Below, one piece after another: positions 26,271 through 34,179 of a DNA stretch of 64,000 bases. Positions within the stretch are counted from its first letter, which is position 1. Every line of letters starts with the position of its first letter. This DNA comes from a virus, in the IMG/VR virus record IMGVR_UViG_3300006990_000020, positions 1 through 64,000 of that record; one strand, 5' to 3'. The notes below the pieces were generated by a model. The model did not search any database and had not been told where the DNA came from. It worked only from the letters and a program-made list of their open reading frames with translations. The position numbers and the translations under genes were made by a program.

Positions 26271-27278
26271 CTACTCTACTACAACTGTAAACATATTTAC
26301 AAATTTATAATTAACTATACTTTTTCTTCCGCCTGTCCTGTTTTCAATATTAAACTTTTCTTCAATATTTTTATCGACAATAAACTTGCCTACAAGAAAA
26401 ACGTTAATAAATCGATTTCTATTTTTATCAAAAACTTTTCCTAGATTAATAAACGGAAGTTTTCTTAGACTGCCAGAAACAACTTCATGCATTTCAAAGT
26501 GAAAAACATCATCAGACTTCAACGTAGAAGAATCTAGTTTATATCTTAAATAGTGAAACTTTGTCGAACTTTCTTTTTCGAGTATTGAAATTGTTTTTGA
26601 AATTACTTCTGATCTAGAATCTGTTTCTAATATTTTATTTTTGATGTCGAATGTCTTGAATATTGAAGTTTTATTACCTTCTAAATCAATACTATTTTCG
26701 ATTAAAGGTAATCCGTCTTGATTGATCGGCATCATTTTTTTAAACTTTAATATTTCATTAAATCTCTTGTCATCTTTAATTTCTGCTATGTTTTCTATGT
26801 TTTCATTTAAAACTTTAACTGTTGGATACTTTCTAGAAATAATGCTGTCATAAAAATCAAAGTTAGTGCTTATTGTTATTTCATCAAATATAAAACTAGT
26901 TTCGAAAATACCTTTTGAGTTTGTTAAAGTTTTGTTAATTAAAAACTTTCTAGATGCAAGATTTTCGACTGTTAGATTTTGAGCCTGAGTCACAGAAAAA
27001 AAACTATTAACTGGATTATCATATGTGAGCTTGCTTGACAAAAAATACTCAGGATTGGTTTGAAGTCCTGGATCAGTAGTAGTCTCAAAAGGAAGATAAT
27101 AAATCTCAGAATCAGATACTCTTTGACCATCAACAGCAGTCTTGCTCTGGTACACAATTGATCTATCAGAAAAAGTGTAATACTTAAACCTTATGTCCCC
27201 TGACGCTAGTTGATTTCTACCATTTTCAGTGAGTTTGTAGTCTAAAATCCTACTTTTTTTATTTAAAAAACCTGACAT
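26271..27278 (-). CDS. virion structural protein, divergent GFLN-module paralogue (335 aa)
   Basis: The first 45 residues, MSGFLNKKSRILDYKLTENG followed by RNQLASGDIRFKYYTFSD, align with the start of the 247-residue protein at 15653-16396 (GFLN, then Leu-Thr-x-x-Gly-Arg, then a beta strand ending in Val-Asp/Val-Tyr). The remainder, with IVNYKFVNMFTVVVE at the C-terminus, is not recognised. Two divergent copies in one structural block suggest two rings or two positions in the same tail structure. The ribosome site is AAAGGAAG, seven bases from the ATG. Confidence 0.75.
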   Translation of the reverse strand: MSGFLNKKSRILDYKLTENGRNQLASGDIRFKYYTFSDRSIVYQSKTAVDGQRVSDSEIYYLPFETTTDPGLQTNPEYFLSSKLTYDNPVNSFFSVTQAQNLTVENLASRKFLINKTLTNSKGIFETSFIFDEITISTNFDFYDSIISRKYPTVKVLNENIENIAEIKDDKRFNEILKFKKMMPINQDGLPLIENSIDLEGNKTSIFKTFDIKNKILETDSRSEVISKTISILEKESSTKFHYLRYKLDSSTLKSDDVFHFEMHEVVSGSLRKLPFINLGKVFDKNRNRFINVFLVGKFIVDKNIEEKFNIENRTGGRKSIVNYKFVNMFTVVVE

Positions 27279-27307
27279 TTATCTTCCTTTACTTTTCTTA
27301 AACAACG

Positions 27308-27319
27308 ATGCTAATTATT
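27308..27319 (-). promoter_or_regulatory. AATAATTAGCAT element before the 335-aa gene
   Basis: This is one copy of a 12-mer that recurs in or beside several gaps. The minus strand continues CGTTGTTTAAGA, so the 24 bases match the element upstream of the 1876-residue gene at 19 positions. The TAA stop of the 740-residue gene lies inside it. Its function is unknown. Confidence 0.3.
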
Positions 27320-29537
27320 CGACAAAAGGATTTGGGTAGTCAATTGTTGAGTTTCGTGTCGGATTTTGAGTAATTGTAGAAGTCTTTTTAGTCAAGAAGT
27401 TAGTCATAAATAGTTTTTTGACTAAAAAGACTTTATTTTTGTCTTTCCTGTAAGCTGATGATTTAAAATAATAAAGTTTGTCTTTTGGTTGACCAAACTT
27501 TAAATAGCTTAGATAGCTGCTGTTGTAAAAAACAGCACCACCAACTGAAGATGGGTCGTTGTCTACAAGTTTTTCGTTGCTATTTTTAACTTTCAAATAA
27601 TTGTTGAAAGATTTGCTATTAGAGTTAAAAAGTGAGCCAGAGTCAATATTAGGTATACTTAAAGCACCACCAATAGGCAGCGGTAAAGACACATATACAT
27701 TTGCATCATAATATGCACCTTTATTAAGATAAATGTTACTCATACCAACACTGTCAACAATATTGTCTGTATTTCCTAGAACGTTAACAGTTCCTTTAAG
27801 ACTATAATTCTGTCTATTATTAGAAAAGTATTTTGAGTTTCTCATGTATCTACCTACTAGCTCGATAGATACTTTGTCATGTAATATTGAAATGTCTTTT
27901 CCTAATTTTGAAGTATTGAGATGACTTATATTTTTGTTTGTATCAAAAGAAAATCCTAAAATTAAGTTGTCGCTAGGATGTAAAACATATCCATTTTCTT
28001 TTTTGGACTCACTTCCAAACGACAAAGTAACATTATTATCATCTGTAGATGTCTTTAGGTTTTTTTGAGGCTCAAATACTGTGCTTAATGATCTTTCTGA
28101 CCTATAAATGCAACCCGACCTAGTCTCAAATTTAGAAGAAGGATATATCTGGAATTGACTAATTGTTTCTAATCTATCATTATATACAGGCATTGCCACA
28201 GTGCCATATGATTCAATACTTTTTCTAACAAAATCAATTTCAGCAAAATTAGAAGACAAAGAAGGCTGCTGTATTGTCTCGCTATAATAGTTTGCATCAC
28301 TTTTAATTTTTTGTTTATCTATTACACTATCAGTATTAATAGAGCTTGAGTAGTTAACAAAATTAGTGTAGGCAACTAATTCTCTTTGAGAAGACTGTTT
28401 TTCTGGATAAGTTATGCTTTCTTGATCTATAGATCCAGTAATTACTTGAGTTGATTCACTTACAGTACCTGTATTTGTCATTACTGTGTATGTATTATAT
28501 GTCGAAGGAGAAACACCACCAATTTCATGATTTATAAGTTTCGTGCTAATTTGACTTGTATTATAATACTCAATTGTCTTAGTGTTGTCTTCTAAGTTTT
28601 CAAATGATATTCCATTTAAGTTTGACCTTTGATTAATAACAAAAAAAGTAAGTGAATTTAGAATTGAAGAATTGTCTGTGGTAGTTGACTCTGCCTTTAA
28701 TGTATTGCATATATTAACTCTAATACCTTCTAAAACAAAGACGTCTGTTATGTGATGTTTGAGTGGAAAAAAGTGCCTTTTCATGCCTTGAAATCTTTTT
28801 TCGTAAGGAAATCCAAAAGTGTTGATTGGTGTTGCATTACTTGATTGCAAAATTTTATTCTGCTTATTTGATTCTAAGCTGTTAAAGGCAATCGGCGCTT
28901 TTAGAAATTCATCAATGTTTTCAAAATAGTTTTTATCAACATCTAGCACGTATTCCCAGTTTTTATCTTCAAAATTAAAAAACACAACGTTTCCGTTGTG
29001 AGTATTGTAGTTTTCACCTAATAATGAAACTTGACTAGGATCGCTAGATTTCTTATTGAAGGAGAGTCGACAGTCACTAGAAAACTCTAAGTCAATAGGA
29101 ATTACATGTGAAGACGTTGTTTCCTGATCTGTTCTTTTATTTTTATTATCAACAAAAGGAGTCGAGTATGTGTCTAGATCTTCATGATTTTCCAAGATAA
29201 AATTACTACAGATACCTCTTGTAACTAATTTACTGACTGTGTCTATAGTGTTAAATTCGTTAGGAGAATGCAGGACTTTGTTGTTTGACTTAAATCTGTC
29301 ATTTACACAAAAGACTGGATTAACATTGTCATATACAAAATTTATTGTATTATTGTCGTTATAAGGATTGATATTTACTTTTTTAGATACACTTGAAAAA
29401 TTGTAGTCTGGAAGCGTAAATCTATCATAAGACTTTTCTTTCTTTACTATGTTCTTTAAAGATCTAGTTAAGATACCCGACTTTTTCCTGTATGAACCGT
29501 TTGAAAATAAATTAGGCTTATTTCTTATTTTTGGCAT
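27315..29537 (-). CDS. hypothetical virion protein (740 aa)
   Basis: The protein starts MPKIRNKPNLFSNGSYRKKS, is basic for 60 residues and then Ser/Asn/Thr-rich and beta-like. Near residue 520-550 is VLHPSDNLILGFSFDTNKN followed by a strand ending IELVGRYMRNSKY, a pattern I associate with large marine-phage structural proteins. No enzymatic motif is present. The ATG overlaps closely with the stop of the 350-residue gene (one base between), and its ribosome site is weak, so translation is probably coupled. A terminator-like hairpin is embedded at codons about 180-185. Confidence 0.72.
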   Translation of the reverse strand: MPKIRNKPNLFSNGSYRKKSGILTRSLKNIVKKEKSYDRFTLPDYNFSSVSKKVNINPYNDNNTINFVYDNVNPVFCVNDRFKSNNKVLHSPNEFNTIDTVSKLVTRGICSNFILENHEDLDTYSTPFVDNKNKRTDQETTSSHVIPIDLEFSSDCRLSFNKKSSDPSQVSLLGENYNTHNGNVVFFNFEDKNWEYVLDVDKNYFENIDEFLKAPIAFNSLESNKQNKILQSSNATPINTFGFPYEKRFQGMKRHFFPLKHHITDVFVLEGIRVNICNTLKAESTTTDNSSILNSLTFFVINQRSNLNGISFENLEDNTKTIEYYNTSQISTKLINHEIGGVSPSTYNTYTVMTNTGTVSESTQVITGSIDQESITYPEKQSSQRELVAYTNFVNYSSSINTDSVIDKQKIKSDANYYSETIQQPSLSSNFAEIDFVRKSIESYGTVAMPVYNDRLETISQFQIYPSSKFETRSGCIYRSERSLSTVFEPQKNLKTSTDDNNVTLSFGSESKKENGYVLHPSDNLILGFSFDTNKNISHLNTSKLGKDISILHDKVSIELVGRYMRNSKYFSNNRQNYSLKGTVNVLGNTDNIVDSVGMSNIYLNKGAYYDANVYVSLPLPIGGALSIPNIDSGSLFNSNSKSFNNYLKVKNSNEKLVDNDPSSVGGAVFYNSSYLSYLKFGQPKDKLYYFKSSAYRKDKNKVFLVKKLFMTNFLTKKTSTITQNPTRNSTIDYPNPFVE
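28977..29000 (-). terminator. terminator-like hairpin with GAAA loop inside the 740-aa gene
   Basis: On the minus strand CACAACG and CGTTGTG form a seven-pair stem closed by the tetraloop GAAA (a stable GNRA type), followed at once by TTTTTT and AATTTTG. This is a textbook intrinsic terminator in shape, but it lies in frame inside a structural gene, about 540 bases after its start. Confidence 0.5.
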
Positions 29538-29538
29538 A

Positions 29539-30591
29539 TCAATCTATACTTTCATAGTAAAATAAAGAATCATGTCCGTTATTAAGAGAGTAGTCAATTG
29601 ATCTTCCTCTAGCTGCATAAATTCTTTCTTCTTCTATTACATTATAATATTTTTTGTTCTGCATTAAAATGTCATTCATACTACCATCTGAAAGCTTGTC
29701 GTAAAATATATGAGGGTCATTCTTTATTTTTGGGTTGTTTTTTTGATTGTCGATGTCATTATACGGTTTTATTTTTTGTGATTCAAACTTAACAAATCTT
29801 GGTTCATTACTTATTTTTGTTGTATTTTTAAATTTTGCTACAACATTAGACGTAGTTTTTGTAATCGGGTTATAATCATAGTTGATACTCTCAAGAACAA
29901 CTTTTTTTGATCTATTGTACAAAATACCTGGCAATAAATTGTCTTCAAATGGAAAAGATTGTTTTTCTTCCTTAGTAAAATAATCTTGTATAGAAACATT
30001 TTCTTCTAAAGAGTTAGTACCATTTTTTGTTGCAAACCCTCTTAAACCTCTTATTTTGTCGACTCCTATACTAGTAAACTTAATATTGCTTAATATATTG
30101 AAATGATCAATATTATTTCCTCTTTTATGAATATTAGTCCTATTAAACTGTATTGGATATATAAATCGTTGAATGTCACTTTCGTCAAGTGATACAAAAT
30201 CAACCATATTCAGCCTAGGTCTATCCTGATATGCTACGCTATCAAGTTCAAGAAACAACTCGTTTTTACTAGCTTCACCATATCTTTTTCTATAAACCTC
30301 TTGAAAAGGCTTAAGTTGAACTTGTCCTTCTTTTTCTTCCTTGAAAGGTTTAATTTTATAGCTTTGATCTTCTCTTGTTACTTCTTTATATCTTTGATCA
30401 AGAATATTTTTCTGTATTCTTTCATTTTCTTCTCTAACGTCAAAGCCTATTTTAATCCTCTTATTTGTATCTTCCTTGAAACTTGATTTGCTTTTATTGA
30501 AGTGTCTTTCAATATTGCTATAGTTGACAATGTATCCAAAACCTTCTTTGAAAAGATGACTTTCAAAACCCTTAATATTAATTACTTTCAA
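29539..30591 (-). CDS. hypothetical virion protein with TTG start (350 aa)
   Basis: The start codon appears to be TTG at 30591: GAGG lies seven bases upstream, the previous gene ends ten bases before, and there is no in-frame Met for more than 100 codons. The protein is highly charged, with many Lys, Glu, Asn and Phe residues (KPFKEEKEGQVQLKPFQEVY near residue 82) and no cysteine or membrane segment. I do not recognise it. It is tightly packed between the 1192- and 740-residue genes, so it is probably another component of the same tail or baseplate substructure. Confidence 0.7.
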   Translation of the reverse strand: MKVINIKGFESHLFKEGFGYIVNYSNIERHFNKSKSSFKEDTNKRIKIGFDVREENERIQKNILDQRYKEVTREDQSYKIKPFKEEKEGQVQLKPFQEVYRKRYGEASKNELFLELDSVAYQDRPRLNMVDFVSLDESDIQRFIYPIQFNRTNIHKRGNNIDHFNILSNIKFTSIGVDKIRGLRGFATKNGTNSLEENVSIQDYFTKEEKQSFPFEDNLLPGILYNRSKKVVLESINYDYNPITKTTSNVVAKFKNTTKISNEPRFVKFESQKIKPYNDIDNQKNNPKIKNDPHIFYDKLSDGSMNDILMQNKKYYNVIEEERIYAARGRSIDYSLNNGHDSLFYYESID

Positions 30592-30600
30592 TTTTAAACC

Positions 30601-33600
30601 TCATTTGTTCCTTGAAAAAACTCTGACTGCATTGTCTCTATTAAACATGTTAGAAGAGCCCACAAAGATATCTTCTCTAATATCAGAATTATCCCAGTAA
30701 GTCGTATTAAGATATCTTGTATCATATCTAGAATAATCTAAGTTTCTATCGACAACAGAAAATCTACTGTCGCTGTTTTTGTAAGTATATTTAGGTCTTT
30801 CAGCTATATGAGATTCATATACAAAGTTAAACCCATTATAGTGAACCTTACTTGGTATTGCATCATCAAGAATTCCTTCAAGTATGTTGTCAAAGTATTT
30901 ATAGATTTGGTAAAGTTGTCTTATGTTTATTTCGCTTTCAAGTTTGTTAAAAAATACTGATTTTAACTCTTCTAAACTTTGATATCTGTCTTCATAAAGA
31001 GAAGAACGGTTACTTAAAGTTTTTGTAAAAAAGTCATTGACTTGAATCATTTTTGACATTTCGTTGTTAATAAAGTTACTTATTGAAAAGTCAATTGTAA
31101 ATCTTACATCTTCGAAATCCACAAACCTGCTCTCAGTAGAAAAATCCGGACTTTTGTTAACAATACCATGTTCAGTTATTAATTCTTCTGATTCAAATGA
31201 ATTAATATTAACTCTAGAATAGTTTTCTGGAAAATCAACGCTACTAGCTTGTCTCAGATTGACATAGTCAAAACTATTTATTGGACTAGAATTTTGTAAA
31301 TCGTCAGGTATGTGGAGATATAGCACGTTATTGTCTTTATTGATTTTAGATGTGTCATTAATCAATGTTATTTTATCACCATTAACAATCTCGGGCAAAT
31401 TATTGATTACTGTGTTAAATCTTTCTTTTAAATTAATATTATATAACAAGTCGTTATTGGAATTAAAAGGACTTGGGTTCATGTTGTCGTTTTTTAAACC
31501 ATAACAAAAAAGATCAGTTTTGTGAATTTTAATATCTTGATCTGAAAGATGTTTTTTCCAGACCCTAACTCCCGCAAGATGACAAGCGTTTTCAACTACA
31601 TAACTCATATTGGCATATTGATTCGCAGATATAGGATATATACTTTGCTGCCCTATTTTTAGCTTAATAACATTTAGTGAACTCGATGGCACCTTGTTAG
31701 GAATATTTACTACTAAACTCTTTTTTTGAGACTCACAGTTTTTAGACCCGAAGTCCATCCCAGATATAATAAGATCGTAAACAGAGTAGTTGTCTGTTTT
31801 TTTCTTTTTGTTAACACATATATATACCAGTTTTCCAGTTAAAATATCAACGTCATTTAATTCTAGTACTTTTATTTGACTATTGATATTTGTTTCGTTA
31901 ACATATAACGAAAGCTTTCCTTTTGGTGAGTTGCTATTATTTGTATTTTTCTTAAAAACTAGATTAATAAGTGGATGAACATCAACAGTCGACTCATCTC
32001 CTGCGTCTAGTCTAAATAAAGACTGTTCATTAGGTAACGAAGAAATATCGTCCTTGTTAAACTTTAAAAAAGCTTCTATAGAAAAATCTTTATCGAATGC
32101 TCCTAAGTCTGTAGGCTGAAAGTTTATTCTGTTAGAATTCAGCAAAACTCTATTTATTGGAAGGCCGGTGTCGTCATACGTAGCAATTAAATTAGAAATA
32201 TAAGCATCAAAGAAGTTTACAAACTTGACATTTTCAACGCTTCTCACGAAACCTTCTGATATGTTTAACTTGTTTTGAGAATTAAATTCTCTAAATCTGA
32301 TGAAAGTATCAGATTCAAGTCCGAAAGAATTAAACACAGACTTTAGACCCTTTATAGTTCCTTTGCTTCTAACAAAGTCTTGTGAGTTAATTAAAAATCT
32401 TTTCCATAAATTATTTTGAATCTGCCTTATAGACGTAGGACTAAACATTTTGTCATAAGTAAGATTTTTATTGTCTAGTTTTTCAATTATCGGACTTGGA
32501 AATATCTCCTTAAAATCTATACCGATCTGCTTAAGGGCATAAGGTAATATGACGCCAGCATGATTCGAGTTCTCATTAAGATCATCATAGTCAATTTTAA
32601 GTATTTTAACAATATGATCAACATAACACTTAAGCCCATCAAAAAACCTAGACCATATTGAAAGTAAATTAAAAATTGTTGAATTGTTAGGCTTTGTTAT
32701 TCCCATTAATTCAATTTCATTTCCTTTGATTTGAATTGACTCTTTTGATGCATATATGTCTGGTAAACCATCAAAGTCTGACCCATCAACAAATATATAT
32801 TTTGGAAATAATTTGAAGAATGAGTTTGGGTTTTCTTTGTCATATTCTTCAGCTGCTAATAGTATTTGATTTTGTTGATCTTTAATAGAAGAATAATTTA
32901 AAAATATCACAGGTGCATAGTCTTCTTTTTCATAAATGACAGGGGTTTTGATCTCTATATTGTTATAAGAAAATTTTGTTCTAAAACTACTTGACACAGA
33001 AGATTCTGGGTAAAGACTGTTATCAGAGTTTTTTCTTATAAGTCCATGTACTCTATTTCCACTGCTATCGAGTGTTATATGATTATTTGTAAAAGCACCA
33101 CTTGGTTCATTAAACTTGTAATATACTTGAAGACTTCCTCTTGCATGTATTTCTTTTTGACTTTCGTCATAGATGTCATTTATTGTTCTATTTCCTATGA
33201 AAAATCTAAATTCGTCTAAGGCACCCTTGAGCCCAGAAGTTTTACCCGTATCAAGCGTTCCACCTGCGGCGTATAAATGACTAGCTCCATTTCCTATATT
33301 AACATTAGACGTCAAGACAGACTGTTCGAACTTTGAGTTACTTGATATTGACCCTTCGCTTGTAGCTTGAACCTTTAAACCATTTTTATATATTCTAATG
33401 AGTCTCTTGCCTTTTAACGACAAAACTGAAGTGTTTATGTGAACAAACTCATTAACAGGTATCGTTGCATAACATTTTTGATATTCGTTTTCATGGTTAA
33501 TTAAAATGTTTAATTGACATGTATTAGTTGTATCATTAAAGTTATTTAGAAATATTGTGATTCCTTTGTTTTCACTCTTTTTTTGAAAAACTATTTGCAC

Positions 33601-34179
33601 AGCGTTTTCTGTAGTATCAGTATCAACCCATAGCCAAAAATCAAACGAGAACTTTCTTTTATTAAAGTCGAAAAGCCCTTGTTTCTTTTGCCCTTTAAAG
33701 TCATCTAAAATATTTCCAGTCTTGTCTATTACAAAAACTTCGTTATCACCATTAAATCTAAGGTAATTTAAAGATTTCGGCACTTTATTGTCAAGAATAT
33801 ATTTCGTAAATCCATCTAATGATTTGTAATACTGGAAGAATTCATATTCAGACTTGTCATAAGGAAACTCATTGAAGATCTTTTCATATGCATAATGAAC
33901 TTTGCTTACTGCAGAGTCAAAAAATACATGGTTTTCAAACTTTGAAAAGTCTAGGTCTTCAAGTTGCTGTGTTGAGAAAAAGCCATCATAGCCGTCTAGT
34001 CTTCCAAAAAATTCATTAATATTTTGTGAATTAACTTCGTCGCTAGTTTTTACAGTATGCTTTGACTTTCTATTTCTTTCAACAGAACTGTTTTGAATTG
34101 TTCTGTTGTACGAGGTTTTTTTAAGTTTTGCATCGTTTCTTAAAACTTTTTCAAGGGATGCTGATCCAGGTGGTGCCAT
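30601..34179 (-). CDS. large virion protein with two LamG-like domains (1192 aa)
   Basis: Two concanavalin/LamG-like domains can be seen. The first spans about residues 160-370: FSFDFWLWVDTDTTENAVQI, then FVHINTSVLSLKGKRLIRIY, then LKGALDEFRFFIGNRTIND. The second spans about 690-890: FSIEAFLKFNKDDISSLPNE, LSLYVNETN and CHLAGVRVWKKHLSDQDI. The N-terminus and the C-terminal 300 residues are not recognised. The 1104-residue protein has a related LamG-like part, so the phage carries at least three such folds. The ATG overlaps the stop of the 725-residue gene as TAATG, with GAGG upstream. Glycan binding or tail decoration is the usual inference for such domains. Confidence 0.82.
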   Translation of the reverse strand: MAPPGSASLEKVLRNDAKLKKTSYNRTIQNSSVERNRKSKHTVKTSDEVNSQNINEFFGRLDGYDGFFSTQQLEDLDFSKFENHVFFDSAVSKVHYAYEKIFNEFPYDKSEYEFFQYYKSLDGFTKYILDNKVPKSLNYLRFNGDNEVFVIDKTGNILDDFKGQKKQGLFDFNKRKFSFDFWLWVDTDTTENAVQIVFQKKSENKGITIFLNNFNDTTNTCQLNILINHENEYQKCYATIPVNEFVHINTSVLSLKGKRLIRIYKNGLKVQATSEGSISSNSKFEQSVLTSNVNIGNGASHLYAAGGTLDTGKTSGLKGALDEFRFFIGNRTINDIYDESQKEIHARGSLQVYYKFNEPSGAFTNNHITLDSSGNRVHGLIRKNSDNSLYPESSVSSSFRTKFSYNNIEIKTPVIYEKEDYAPVIFLNYSSIKDQQNQILLAAEEYDKENPNSFFKLFPKYIFVDGSDFDGLPDIYASKESIQIKGNEIELMGITKPNNSTIFNLLSIWSRFFDGLKCYVDHIVKILKIDYDDLNENSNHAGVILPYALKQIGIDFKEIFPSPIIEKLDNKNLTYDKMFSPTSIRQIQNNLWKRFLINSQDFVRSKGTIKGLKSVFNSFGLESDTFIRFREFNSQNKLNISEGFVRSVENVKFVNFFDAYISNLIATYDDTGLPINRVLLNSNRINFQPTDLGAFDKDFSIEAFLKFNKDDISSLPNEQSLFRLDAGDESTVDVHPLINLVFKKNTNNSNSPKGKLSLYVNETNINSQIKVLELNDVDILTGKLVYICVNKKKKTDNYSVYDLIISGMDFGSKNCESQKKSLVVNIPNKVPSSSLNVIKLKIGQQSIYPISANQYANMSYVVENACHLAGVRVWKKHLSDQDIKIHKTDLFCYGLKNDNMNPSPFNSNNDLLYNINLKERFNTVINNLPEIVNGDKITLINDTSKINKDNNVLYLHIPDDLQNSSPINSFDYVNLRQASSVDFPENYSRVNINSFESEELITEHGIVNKSPDFSTESRFVDFEDVRFTIDFSISNFINNEMSKMIQVNDFFTKTLSNRSSLYEDRYQSLEELKSVFFNKLESEINIRQLYQIYKYFDNILEGILDDAIPSKVHYNGFNFVYESHIAERPKYTYKNSDSRFSVVDRNLDYSRYDTRYLNTTYWDNSDIREDIFVGSSNMFNRDNAVRVFSRNK

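Noticed and set aside
34080-34108. Nine-pair hairpin (CAACAGAAC / GTTCTGTTG) near the start of the 1192-residue gene
   Set aside because: No T-tract, and an 11-base loop; it may be an RNA fold but there is nothing else to support a function.
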